From positions 1-64,000 of the forward strand of contig NZ_JASZYQ010000010.1 of NCBI RefSeq assembly GCF_030316885.1: a stretch of 64,000 nucleotides of DNA, in the 5' to 3' direction. Below the pieces are notes generated by a model, which saw nothing but the letters and a program-made list of their open reading frames with translations, had not been told where the DNA came from and did no database searches. The position numbers were made by a program, and so were the translations under genes. Below are positions 10,816 through 19,108 of this stretch, piece after piece; the first letter of the stretch is position 1; every line of letters begins with the position of its first letter. This stretch comes from Variovorax jilinensis. GTDB taxonomy: Bacteria; Pseudomonadota; Gammaproteobacteria; Burkholderiales; Burkholderiaceae_C.

Positions 10816-11867
10816 TGGTCCACCTCGTCTTCTTCCTCTTCGGAATGAACGCTCAGGAAGGAGCGCAGCATGAGCACAGGGATCAGCAGGCTGAACACGA
10901 TCACGTCCTTGAGCGCACCGCTCCAGAACGACGCGAAGCTTTCGACCACGCCCACGGCGAGGGCGCCGATGGCGGTCATCGGGTAGCTCACGAGCCCGCC
11001 GATGATGGCGGCCACGAAGGCCTTGAGGCCGATGATGAAGCCGGAGTCGTAGTACATGGTGGTCACGGGTGCGATCAGCACGCCGATCAGGCCGGCCAGC
11101 AGCGAGGCGCTGCCGTAGGCCAGCAGGGCGGTACGCGCCGGCCGGATGCCGACCAGCCGCGCGCCTACGCGATTCACCGCGGTGGCGCGCAGGGCCTTGC
11201 CGGCCACCGTGCGCTCGAAGACCAGGAAGAACAGTCCGCTCAGCACGATCGCCGCGCCGACCATCAGCACCACCTGGCCGCTGACCGAGAAGCCATCGCC
11301 CAGCGAAATGCTGCCGCCCGCAAGAGGCTGCGTGCGCGAGCCTTCAGGCCCGAAGAACAGCAGGCCCAGTCCCGACAGCAGGAAGTGCAGCGCCAGCGAG
11401 ACGATCAGCAGCACCAGCACCGAGGCATCCGCAATGGGCTGGAACACGACGCGCGCCAGCAGCGGCGCGATCGGGACCACCAGCAGCACGGTGGTCGCGA
11501 TCTGCACCGCCGCCGGCATGCCGGGCCGTGCCACGGCCCAGGCGAGCAGGCAGGGCAGCAGCGGCAGCACGCCCCAGGAAAGAATGGCCCGCGGCAGCTT
11601 GCGTGCCTCGCCGCGGCGCAGCAGGCTGCCGACCTCGGTCAGCGTCGCCAGCGCAGCCAGCACCATCACCAGGCCGATGGTGGGCGGCAGGCGGTCGGTC
11701 TCGAAGGCCGCCAGGGTCAGTGCCGCGAAGGCCGCGATGTCGCCGAAGGGCACGAACACCACCCGCGTGACCGAAAAGATCAGCACCAGCCCGAGCCCTG
11801 CGAGCAGATAGACCGCGCCATTGGCGAGCCCGTCGATGCCCAGGATGAGCGCCACGTCCCATGTCAT
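10812..11867 (-). CDS. livH: Branched-chain amino-acid-type ABC transporter permease LivH
   Basis: Inner-membrane permease of 351 residues, with the LivH opening (ILGIDGLANGAVYLLAGLGLVLIFSVTRVVFVPFGD) and the conserved RATAVNRVGARLVGI and GLKAFVAAIIGGLVSYPMTAIGALAVGVVES blocks. It carries an extra ~70-residue segment after the first helices, so it is longer than E. coli LivH (308). The C-terminus is acidic (SEEEEDEVDQ). It follows the first binding-protein gene after 166 nt that contain an intergenic repeat. Confidence 0.92.
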   Translation of the reverse strand: MTWDVALILGIDGLANGAVYLLAGLGLVLIFSVTRVVFVPFGDIAAFAALTLAAFETDRLPPTIGLVMVLAALATLTEVGSLLRRGEARKLPRAILSWGVLPLLPCLLAWAVARPGMPAAVQIATTVLLVVPIAPLLARVVFQPIADASVLVLLIVSLALHFLLSGLGLLFFGPEGSRTQPLAGGSISLGDGFSVSGQVVLMVGAAIVLSGLFFLVFERTVAGKALRATAVNRVGARLVGIRPARTALLAYGSASLLAGLIGVLIAPVTTMYYDSGFIIGLKAFVAAIIGGLVSYPMTAIGALAVGVVESFASFWSGALKDVIVFSLLIPVLMLRSFLSVHSEEEEDEVDQ

Positions 11868-11890
11868 TGAAATGCCCTTCGAAAAATGTT

Positions 11891-11950
11891 GCCCCCACGC
11901 TCCCCCACTGCGTGTGGGTCGCTGCCCCCCGAGGGGGCCGCAGGCCGCCC
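11891..11950 (+). repeat. Comamonadaceae-type intergenic repeat, copy A
   Basis: GC-rich element with the signature CCCCCACG, a short stem, GGTCGCTG and then CCCCCCGAGGGGG. It sits in the 166-nt gap between the binding-protein stop and the livH start. The same signature recurs in reverse orientation at 20380-20440. I recognise this as a dispersed intergenic sequence common in Variovorax and relatives. It could form a hairpin that tunes the mRNA level between the binding-protein and permease genes. Confidence 0.7.
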
Positions 11951-12033
11951 GTCCGTGGGCATCGCGGACTTCTCCGCGCTGGCGGCCCGGCGCCGGCCTG
12001 GTGCCCCTGGTTCCGTACGACTCTCGGCCTTTG

Positions 12034-13191
12034 TCATTGCGCCAGCTTCCACTGCCCGTTGTCGAGCTTCACGATGACGCGCGCACGCTCGTCGACGCCG
12101 TACAGGTTGCCCGGCTTGAAGTTGTAGACCCCGTGCGTACCGACCACTTCCCTGGTGCTCGCGATCGCATCGCGCAGCGAGAGCCGGAACTCCGGCGTGC
12201 CGGGCTCGCCCTTGGCCCGTGCGGCGGCGTCGGTGAAGACCAGCCAGCCGTCGAACGAGTAGGCCGAGAAGGCATCGCTGGTCGGCGCGTTGTTGACCTT
12301 CTGGAACACGTTCCGGAAGTCCATCGCGATCTTCTTGGTCGGATAGCCGTCTGGCAGCTGCTCGGCGACGATCACCGGGCCCGTGGGCATCAGCGCACCC
12401 TGCCCCGCCGCGCCGACCACGCGCACGAAGTCGGGATTGATCAGGCCATGCTGGCCGTACATCGGGCCCTTGAAGCCGCGCTCGGTCAGCGCGAGGAAGG
12501 GCAGCGCGCCCGGCGTTCCGGCGCCGCCGGTCATCACCGCGTCGGGCTTCATCGCGAGCAGCTTGAGCACCTGCCCCGTGACCGAGGCATCGGCCCGCGC
12601 ATAGCGCTCGTTGCCCAGCACCTTGATGCCGGCCTCGGGCGCCGACTTCATCAGGGCGTTGTAGACCAGGTCACCCCAGGCATCGGTGAAGCCGATGTAG
12701 CCGACCGACTTGACGCCATCCTTCTTCATGCGCTGGACCACGGCGTCGATCATCAGCTGGGTCGGCTGGGCCACGGTGAACACCCAGGCGTTCTCGGCCG
12801 GGTCGAGCTGGATCGGGGTCAGGCCGATCATCGGCACCTTGGCGTCGCGGCCCACCTGCGCCATGGCGATCGCGGCCGGCACGCCCGAGGTGCCCATCAG
12901 GATGTCGACCTTGTCCTCCTCGACCAGCTTGCGCGCGTTGCGGCCGGCGGTGGTCGGGTCGGAGCCGTCGTCGAGCACGATCAACTGGATCTTGCGGCCG
13001 TTGACTTCCGGCTTGTAGGCGAGGGCCGCCTGCATGCCCTTGGCATAGGGCACGCCGAGCGAGGAGTTGGGGCCCGAGAGCGAGACGCTCAGGCCGACCT
13101 TGAGATCGGCCGCGAACGCCGCGGCGCCGAGGCCGAGTCCGAGTGCGGTCGCGAGTGCGCTGCGGGTCAAGGTCTGCATCAAGCTCTTCAT
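12034..13191 (-). CDS. Periplasmic substrate-binding protein, Liv/HAAT family (copy 1)
   Basis: Exported binding protein of 385 residues for the adjacent Liv-type importer. A signal peptide ends near AAAFAADLKVGL (residue ~28). The fold-I periplasmic binding protein pattern is clear: GLSVSLSGPNSSLGVPYAKG, VLDDGSDPTTAGRNARKL, GYIGFTDAWGDLVYNAL and the family ending VDERARVIVKLDNGQWKL. It is the closest of three paralogues to the permease genes. Paralogues at 15027-16169 and 16229-17383 share the same blocks throughout, so all three come from one ancestor. Confidence 0.92.
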   Translation of the reverse strand: MKSLMQTLTRSALATALGLGLGAAAFAADLKVGLSVSLSGPNSSLGVPYAKGMQAALAYKPEVNGRKIQLIVLDDGSDPTTAGRNARKLVEEDKVDILMGTSGVPAAIAMAQVGRDAKVPMIGLTPIQLDPAENAWVFTVAQPTQLMIDAVVQRMKKDGVKSVGYIGFTDAWGDLVYNALMKSAPEAGIKVLGNERYARADASVTGQVLKLLAMKPDAVMTGGAGTPGALPFLALTERGFKGPMYGQHGLINPDFVRVVGAAGQGALMPTGPVIVAEQLPDGYPTKKIAMDFRNVFQKVNNAPTSDAFSAYSFDGWLVFTDAAARAKGEPGTPEFRLSLRDAIASTREVVGTHGVYNFKPGNLYGVDERARVIVKLDNGQWKLAQ

Positions 13192-13233
13192 GTCGGAACT
13201 CCTGGTGAGGGTGGGAATGGATGAGCGCTGCGC

Positions 13234-13704
13234 TCAGATGAACAACTGGATGGCCGGCAGCGCGCGCCCGGCATTGAGGAGATCGACGCGCTTCTCGCGG
13301 ATCGACCAGGCAGTGGCGGTGCGAAGGAGCCGATGGCGGTAGCTGCCCGCGAGCAGCAGCTGGTCGTCGCCACGCGCCTCGATGTAGAGGAAGGGGGTGT
13401 GCAGCAGCAGCTCGTCGCTGCCGTCGGGCCCGGGCTCGACGCGCGATCGCTGCAGCACGTGCTGGCAATGGCTGGCCGGATGCTGCGAATGGGCACGCGG
13501 GTTCCTGAGCCGCTCGACACGCAGCTGCAGCAGCAGCCGGTCCTCGTAGGCGATCGAGTTGTGGGAGTGCGGGTCGGCCTGCGCCGCGCCCTGCAGCGGC
13601 ACCCAGTAGTGCCCGTCCTCGGCGAACAGCGCCAGCCAGTCGTCGAAGCGGCGCGCATCGAGCAGTGCGGCCTCGGCGGCGACAAAGTCTTCCGGAGTCG
13701 TCAC
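13234..13704 (-). CDS. Aromatic-ring-hydroxylating dioxygenase beta subunit (second pair)
   Basis: Small subunit (156 residues, NTF2-like fold) of a Rieske non-heme iron oxygenase. It has the family segments LLDARRFDDWLALFAEDGHYWVPL, IAYEDRLLLQLRVERLRNPRAHSQHPAS and the C-terminal NAGRALPAIQLFI, nearly the same ending as the other beta subunit (23259-23759). The start is a GTG at 13704 that overlaps the alpha-subunit stop by 4 nt (GTGA), so translation is coupled. The beta subunit is structural and helps to shape the alpha3beta3 hexamer. Confidence 0.9.
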   Translation of the reverse strand: MTTPEDFVAAEAALLDARRFDDWLALFAEDGHYWVPLQGAAQADPHSHNSIAYEDRLLLQLRVERLRNPRAHSQHPASHCQHVLQRSRVEPGPDGSDELLLHTPFLYIEARGDDQLLLAGSYRHRLLRTATAWSIREKRVDLLNAGRALPAIQLFI

Positions 13705-15026
13705 GCGTGGGCCTCCGCGGACGGTGCCATGAACTTCGCCCAGGCGCGGAACTGGTTGCGCATCAACAGCTCGTTGGTGCCGTTGGTGGTGAGGGTCGAC
13801 TGCCCGAGCTCGGACGGATCGAAGTTGCGGTGCAGGCTGATCCACTCGTTGCCGTCGGCGCGCAGACCCTGCTGCATGCTCTCGAACAGGTGGACGTCGT
13901 CGTGTGCCACCACCGACATGGGCGAGAAGACCAGGCGGTTGTAGCTCATCGCGCGCTCGAACAGCAGCGCGGGCGCACCCGCGGCGCGGAAGCTCCAGGC
14001 CTCGATCAGCGTGCGGTCGTGCGCCAGCGGGCGGATCACACGGATCGCCTGAGGCGAGCCCTTGACCGACAGGCTCGGGAAGAACACCGAGTTCTGCGGC
14101 GAACGCTGCAGGATCTCGGCGGCACGCTCGGCGCCGTGGGCATCGCGCATCGCCTGCTCGTAGTCGGGCAGCTGCGCGTAGTTCGAGTGGATGCTGAAGT
14201 TGACGCCCAGCACGCTGTGCCCGTTGGCGAACACGCGCCCGCCCATGCGGTCGAAGAAGTCGTAGCCGGAGCCGAAGGGCAGGATCTGCTCCATGGCCAT
14301 CGGCTTGGGCGCATCGGGCGGCTGGCCCTGCCACAGCGCATCGGCGGCTTGCGTGGCCGATTCGTGGGTCGACATCGGATGCACCGTGTCGTTGACGTTC
14401 TCGAGATACATCTTCCAGTTGCAATGGACGATGTTGCGCAGCACGCCGCCGCCGACCGTCAGCCGGCCCTCGGGCGAACGGTCGACCATGTTGTCGATGG
14501 CGCCGAGCACCTCGCCGAAGTAGTCCTGGAAGTCCGGTCCCTCGTCTGCCAGCCGCACGAAGACGAAGTCGCGATAGACCGCCGTGTGCTCGATCTCGGT
14601 CAGGCCCCGGCCCGATTCGCATTCCTTCAGCCGAGTGCCTTCGTAGCCGCTCTTGAGCGGGATCGCGAGCGGTGCGCCGTCGAGCTTGTAGGTCCAGGCG
14701 TGGTACGGACAGCGAAAGAACCTGCCCGCGTTGCCGCACTCGTCGGTGACCAGCCGGCTGCCCTTGTGGGCACAGCGGTTGTAGAACACGCGCACCGCCC
14801 CATCGGGCTGGCGCACCATCATCACCGGCCGGCCCGCCAGTTCCAGCGACCAGAAGTCGCCGGCATTCGGCACCTGGCTCGCATGGCCCGCATAGAGCCA
14901 GGTGCGCGCGAAGAAGCGCTCCTGCTCGAACGCGAACAGTTCCTCGCTCAGGTAGAGGTCGCGGTGCACGCGATCGTCCTCGACGAGCGCGGCGATCGCT
15001 TCGGGCCGGCTGCGGTAGTCAGGCAT
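13701..15026 (-). CDS. Aromatic-ring-hydroxylating dioxygenase alpha subunit (second pair)
   Basis: Catalytic subunit, 441 residues. The Rieske [2Fe-2S] ligands are C85-H87 (CAHKG) and C106-H109 (CPYHAW). The mononuclear iron site is at NVNDTVHPMSTH with H216 and H221. It is co-linear with the iadD-like alpha subunit at 23759-25072, with ligands at identical positions, so the two are paralogues. It has no dedicated reductase beside it and probably borrows the one at 25089-26081. It starts on the base next to the stop of binding-protein copy 2. Its substrate is likely another aromatic intermediate or a related auxin (inference). Confidence 0.92.
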   Translation of the reverse strand: MPDYRSRPEAIAALVEDDRVHRDLYLSEELFAFEQERFFARTWLYAGHASQVPNAGDFWSLELAGRPVMMVRQPDGAVRVFYNRCAHKGSRLVTDECGNAGRFFRCPYHAWTYKLDGAPLAIPLKSGYEGTRLKECESGRGLTEIEHTAVYRDFVFVRLADEGPDFQDYFGEVLGAIDNMVDRSPEGRLTVGGGVLRNIVHCNWKMYLENVNDTVHPMSTHESATQAADALWQGQPPDAPKPMAMEQILPFGSGYDFFDRMGGRVFANGHSVLGVNFSIHSNYAQLPDYEQAMRDAHGAERAAEILQRSPQNSVFFPSLSVKGSPQAIRVIRPLAHDRTLIEAWSFRAAGAPALLFERAMSYNRLVFSPMSVVAHDDVHLFESMQQGLRADGNEWISLHRNFDPSELGQSTLTTNGTNELLMRNQFRAWAKFMAPSAEAHA

Positions 15027-16169
15027 CTACGGAACCAGCTTCCACTGGCCCTTCTCGCTGCGCACGATCACGACCGCGCGCTGGTCGGAGCCGTAGCGGT
15101 TGTCGGGCTTGAAGTTGTAGATGCCGTGGGTGCCGACCAGCTCCTTGGTGTCGACGATCGCATCGCGCAGCGCGGCGCGGTAGGCCGGCGTGCCGGGCTC
15201 GCCCTTGGTGCGCGCGGCCGCATCGGCCAGCAGCAGGTAGGCGTCGTAGGTGTAGGAGGAGAAGGCGTCGTTGGGCGCCGCGCCGTTGGCCTTCTGGTAG
15301 GCGTTGCGGAAGGCCATCGAGACCTTCTTGATCGGATTGGTGTCGGGCAGCTGGTCGGCAACCAGCACCGGCCCGCTCGGCACCTGCAGGCCCTCGATCG
15401 AGGCGCCTCCGACACGCACGAAGTCGGCATTGATCAGCCCGTGCGTGCCGTAGATCTGGCCCTTGTAGCCACGGTCGGCGAGCGCCAGGTAGGGCAATGC
15501 GCCGGGCGTGCCGGAGTTGCCCGCGAAGACGGCGTCGGGCTTGGTCGAGAGGATCTTGAGCACCTGGCCCGCCACCGACGAATCGCTGCGTGCATAGCGC
15601 TCGTTGGCCACCACCTTGATGCCGGCCGCCTCGGCGCTCTTGACGAGCGAGTCGTAGGCCAGGTCGCCGAGCGCGTCCGAGAAGCCGATGAAGGCGACCG
15701 TCTTGACGCCCGACTTCTTCATGCGTTCGACCACCGCCGCGACCATCAGCGGGAACGGCTGCGAGACAGTCACGGTCCAGGCGCCCTCGGGGCCCGGGAT
15801 GGTGACCGGCGTGGGCGAGATCAGCGGCGTGTTGAGCTCGCGCGCCACCGCTGCGATGGCCATCGCGCCGGGCACGCCCGAGGTGCCGATCAGGACGTCG
15901 ACCTTGTCCTCCACCACCAGCTTGCGCGCGTTGCGCCCCGCGGTGGTCGGGTCGGAGGCGTCGTCGAGCACGATCAGCTGGACCTTGTGGCCGGCCAGCA
16001 CCGGATGCTCGGCGATGGCGGCGCGGATGCCCTTCTCGTAGGGAATGCCGAGCGCGGATACCGGCCCTGAGAGCGAGCTGATGAAGCCGACCTTGAGGTC
16101 GCCGGCCATCGCCTGGGCAGCGGCCAGGGCTACCGCCGTGGCGCCGATGAATCGAATGAAGGTGCGCAT
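15027..16169 (-). CDS. Periplasmic substrate-binding protein, Liv/HAAT family (copy 2)
   Basis: A 380-residue exported binding protein. Its signal peptide ends at AAAQAMAGDLKVGF. The same blocks as copies 1 and 3 are present (SSLSGPVSALGIPYEKG, VLDDASDPTTAGRNARKLV, VAFIGFSDALGDLAYDSL, ending RAVVIVRSEKGQWKLVP). By eye it is closest to copy 3, which lies 59 nt upstream, suggesting a tandem duplication. The gene abuts the Rieske alpha gene with no spacer, so binding protein and oxygenase are on one transcript. Confidence 0.92.
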   Translation of the reverse strand: MRTFIRFIGATAVALAAAQAMAGDLKVGFISSLSGPVSALGIPYEKGIRAAIAEHPVLAGHKVQLIVLDDASDPTTAGRNARKLVVEDKVDVLIGTSGVPGAMAIAAVARELNTPLISPTPVTIPGPEGAWTVTVSQPFPLMVAAVVERMKKSGVKTVAFIGFSDALGDLAYDSLVKSAEAAGIKVVANERYARSDSSVAGQVLKILSTKPDAVFAGNSGTPGALPYLALADRGYKGQIYGTHGLINADFVRVGGASIEGLQVPSGPVLVADQLPDTNPIKKVSMAFRNAYQKANGAAPNDAFSSYTYDAYLLLADAAARTKGEPGTPAYRAALRDAIVDTKELVGTHGIYNFKPDNRYGSDQRAVVIVRSEKGQWKLVP

Positions 16170-16228
16170 GATCTGTGGTTTCCGGTCAACGAGTCGGTGG
16201 GCTGGGGACATGTGTGGAGGGGGACGAG

Positions 16229-17383
16229 TCAGGGCACCAGCTTCCACTGGCCCTTCTCCAGCTTGACGACCACGCGCGAGCGGTCGTCCGAGCCATAGCG
16301 GTCGTCGGGCTTGAAGTTGTAGACGCTGTGCGTGCCCACCAGCTCCTTGGTGCTGACGATCGCGTCGCGCAGCGCGACGCGGTAGGCCGGCGTGCCGGGC
16401 TCGCCCTTGGCGCGCGCGGCGGCGTCGAGGAACAGCAGCCAGGCGTCGAAGGAGTAGGCGGAGAAGGCATCCGTGGGCGGTGCGCCGTTGGCCTTCTGGT
16501 AGGCCGTGCGGAAGTCCATCGAGACCTTGCGGATCGGGTTCGAGTCGGGCAGCTGCTCGGCCACGATCACCGGACCCGTGGGTGCCAGCAGGCCTTCGAC
16601 GGAGGTGCCGCCGACGCGCACGAAATCGGGATTGATCAGCGCATGCATGCCGTAGATCTGGCCCTTGTAGCCGCGCTCCGCGAGCGCGAGGTACGGCAGT
16701 GCGCCGGGCGTGCCCGACGTGCCCGTGATGACTGCATCGGGCTTGAGCGCCACGATCTTGAGCACCTGGCCGGTAACCGAGGAATCGGCGCGCGCATAGC
16801 GCTCGTTCGACACCACCTGGATGCCGGCCGGCTCGGCGCTCTTCTTGAGTGCGTCGTAGACCAGGTCGCCCCAGGCATCGGAGAAGCCGATGTAGCCCAC
16901 CGTCTTCACGCCCGACTTCTTCATGCGCTCGACCACCGCGCTGACCATCAGCGGCGCCGGCTGCGGCAGCGTGACCATCCATGCGCCGTCCTCGCCCGGC
17001 AGGTTCGCGTTGGCGATCGAGATCAGCGGCGTCTTGGTCTCGCGCGCCACCGCGGCAATCGCGAGCGCGCCCGGCGAACCCGCGGTGCCGATGATGACGT
17101 CGACCTTGTCCTCGTCGATCATCTTGCGCGCATTGCGTGCGGCGGTGGACGGATCGGAAGCATCGTCGAGCTGCACCAGCTGGATCTTGCGGCCGTTGAG
17201 TTCGGACTTGTAGGCCAGCGCGGCCTTCATGCCCTTGTCGTAGGGGATGCCCAGCGACGACACGGGCCCCGACAGCGAGGTGATGAAGCCGACCTTGAGG
17301 TCGGCGGCCAGTGCCGTGGCGTGGAAGGCGCCGAGGCCGGCCGCGAGGCCCGCCAGTGCGCAGAGTCGGGTCAAGACTTTCAT
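16229..17383 (-). CDS. Periplasmic substrate-binding protein, Liv/HAAT family (copy 3)
   Basis: A 384-residue exported binding protein with a signal peptide ending at HATALAADLKVGF. It is the first gene of the second unit of the island and has its own promoter-like element (17436-17464). Compared with copy 2 the sequence is very alike over the whole length (for example MSAVVERMKKSGVKTVGYIGFSDAWGDLVYDAL). Having three receptors for one permease set suggests that several related ligands feed one importer. Confidence 0.92.
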   Translation of the reverse strand: MKVLTRLCALAGLAAGLGAFHATALAADLKVGFITSLSGPVSSLGIPYDKGMKAALAYKSELNGRKIQLVQLDDASDPSTAARNARKMIDEDKVDVIIGTAGSPGALAIAAVARETKTPLISIANANLPGEDGAWMVTLPQPAPLMVSAVVERMKKSGVKTVGYIGFSDAWGDLVYDALKKSAEPAGIQVVSNERYARADSSVTGQVLKIVALKPDAVITGTSGTPGALPYLALAERGYKGQIYGMHALINPDFVRVGGTSVEGLLAPTGPVIVAEQLPDSNPIRKVSMDFRTAYQKANGAPPTDAFSAYSFDAWLLFLDAAARAKGEPGTPAYRVALRDAIVSTKELVGTHSVYNFKPDDRYGSDDRSRVVVKLEKGQWKLVP

Positions 17384-17434
17384 GCAAACCTCCTGAGGTT
17401 GGAGTGGGACGACGAACCGGGGACTTCAAACAAG

Positions 17435-17464
17435 AACATGATTTATGAAATGTTTAAGTGTCAA
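17435..17464 (-). promoter_or_regulatory. Promoter/operator of the binding-protein unit (28-bp shared element B)
   Basis: Reading leftward, TTGACA (17464-17459) is followed after 17 nt by TCATGT (17441-17436). An inverted repeat AACAT-N10-ATGTT covers 17435-17454. The 28 bases from 17464 to 17437 align without gaps to elements at 29860-29887 and 34296-34269, which supports a shared regulator, most simply the MarR protein at 29885. Confidence 0.55.
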
Positions 17465-17527
17465 GCATGCTAATGAGGCACTGGTGTGATGGCAAGCGAA
17501 AGAACCATGATCAACTGGTGATTGGCG

Positions 17528-18283
17528 TCAGAGCGCGAGGCTGCCGACGCTGGTGCCGCCGCACACGTAGAGCACCTGGCCCGTGACGAATCCGTTGTCG
17601 GGGTCGGCGAAGAAATGCACGGCCCGTGCCACGTCGGCCGCTACGCCGAGGCGCCGAACGGGCACCGATGCCGCGAGCGCGCGCTCGCGCTCGCTGCCGG
17701 CCTCGACCACGTCGTAGAACATGTCGGTGCGGATCGGTCCAGGCGCCACCACGTTGACCGTGATGCCCTCGGGCGCGAGCTCGAGCGCCCAGGTGCGTGC
17801 CATGCCGAGCATGCCGGCCTTGGTCGCCGAGTAGCTGGTGCGCGTCTGCAAGCCAAGCGCCGCACGCGAGGACAGCAGCACGACGCGGCCGAAGCGCCGG
17901 GCGCGCATCGCGGGCAATGCAGCCTGTACCAGTTGGATCGCGCAGCCCAGGTGCAGGTCGACGAGCGCATCGAGATCCGAGAGCTTCACGTCGGCGATCA
18001 ACGCCGGCCGGATCACGCCTGCGTTGTGCACCACGGTGGTCACTTCGAAGCGCCGGACCGTTTCGGCCACGGCCTCGGCAGTGGCCGCGCGGTCGGCCAG
18101 ATCGACCTCGATGCTGTGCAGCTTCGGATGGTCGATGTCGGCACGCCGGCGCGCCAGCGAGATCACCTCGTAGCCTCGTGCGAGCAGGTCCTCGCAGATG
18201 GCCCGGCCGATGCCGGCGCTGCCTCCGGTGACCGCGGCAATCCTGGGCTCGCCAGTGACCGCGGCGGTGCCTGCCGTGCTCAT
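17528..18283 (-). CDS. SDR-family NAD(P)-dependent oxidoreductase
   Basis: Classical SDR of 251 residues with TGGSAGIG nucleotide motif, HNAG, catalytic SSRAA...YSATK and the C-terminal FVTGQVLYVCGGTS. All catalytic residues are present, unlike the SDR domain of the neighbouring DUF35 fusion. It is the last gene of the operon starting at 29800, and its start overlaps the stop of the cyclase gene (ATGA). It probably acts on an oxo or hydroxy intermediate of IAA breakdown; the substrate is not determinable. Confidence 0.87.
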   Translation of the reverse strand: MSTAGTAAVTGEPRIAAVTGGSAGIGRAICEDLLARGYEVISLARRRADIDHPKLHSIEVDLADRAATAEAVAETVRRFEVTTVVHNAGVIRPALIADVKLSDLDALVDLHLGCAIQLVQAALPAMRARRFGRVVLLSSRAALGLQTRTSYSATKAGMLGMARTWALELAPEGITVNVVAPGPIRTDMFYDVVEAGSERERALAASVPVRRLGVAADVARAVHFFADPDNGFVTGQVLYVCGGTSVGSLAL

Positions 18284-19092
18284 GCCCCGGCCCCCACCAG
18301 CGCGAGCACGCGCAACGGACTGCCGCTGCCCTTCTCGATCTTGAGCGGCGGGCAGATCAGCACCGCGCCCGAGGGCGGCAGCAGGTCGAGGTTGCTCAGG
18401 CACTGCAGGCCGTAGCGGCCCGCGCCATGCATGTAGTAGTGGCACGGATAAGGCGGCCGAAGGTGGTAGCCCTGGCCGGCATCGGTGCCGATGGCCTCGG
18501 AGCCGAAGCCGATCACGTCGCGCTGCTCCACGAGGAAGCGCACCGCCTCGGTGCTCGGGCCCGGCGTGTGCTGGCCGGTCTCGTCGAAGTTCTGATAGGC
18601 CTCGGGGTCCTGGCGCTTCGACCAGTCGGTGCGCATCAGCGCCCACGCACCCTTGGGGATCCGGCCGTATCGGCTTTCGTAGCGCTCGATGTCGGCGATG
18701 CTCAGCAGGTAGTCGTCGTCGGCCTTGACCTGCTCGGAGCAGTCGATCACGCAGGCCGGCGCAACGAAGTGCTGCACGGGGATGGTGTCGACCGAGTTGT
18801 TGGGCAGGTCTCGGCCCGAGATCCAGTGGATGGGCGCATCGAAGTGCGTGCCCGTGTGTTCTCCGCACGAGAAGTTGTTCCAGTACCAGCCCGGCCCGCG
18901 CTCGTCGTACTTCGACACCTCCTCGATGCGGAAGGGCCAGCACTGGCCCATCTCGGGCGGCAGCGCGATCTGCGGAAATTCGGGCGTCAGGGTCTGCGTG
19001 AGGTCGATCACGCGGATGCGGCCGCTGGCCATCGCGCCCACCAGGCCACCGAGGATCTCGGCGGCGGACATCAGTTCGGTGCTTGTCGTCAT
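18280..19092 (-). CDS. Cyclase-family metal-dependent hydrolase, probable isatin hydrolase
   Basis: A 270-residue member of the cyclase/kynurenine-formamidase-like family. The metal-binding signature HxGTHxDxPxH is complete: H79, H83, D85 and H89 (HTGTHFDAPIH). Isatin hydrolases, which open isatin to isatinate in IAA degradation, belong to this family. The operon context of Rieske oxygenase, CoA ligase and ior genes makes that the best assignment. Kynurenine formamidase is the main alternative. The start at 19092 has AGGAG 7 nt upstream. The start of the SDR gene overlaps its stop. Confidence 0.8.
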   Translation of the reverse strand: MTTSTELMSAAEILGGLVGAMASGRIRVIDLTQTLTPEFPQIALPPEMGQCWPFRIEEVSKYDERGPGWYWNNFSCGEHTGTHFDAPIHWISGRDLPNNSVDTIPVQHFVAPACVIDCSEQVKADDDYLLSIADIERYESRYGRIPKGAWALMRTDWSKRQDPEAYQNFDETGQHTPGPSTEAVRFLVEQRDVIGFGSEAIGTDAGQGYHLRPPYPCHYYMHGAGRYGLQCLSNLDLLPPSGAVLICPPLKIEKGSGSPLRVLALVGAGA

Positions 19093-19108
19093 CGTATGGC
19101 TCCTGTTC

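Noticed and set aside
13665..16070. 801-codon plus-strand open frame over the Rieske alpha and binding-protein genes
   Set aside because: Antisense shadow of well-supported minus-strand genes; no recognisable domain.
15027..17429. Single 800-residue minus-strand protein
   Set aside because: The first half is an out-of-frame reading of binding-protein copy 3 that runs into the true frame of copy 2; two separate genes with signal peptides explain it.
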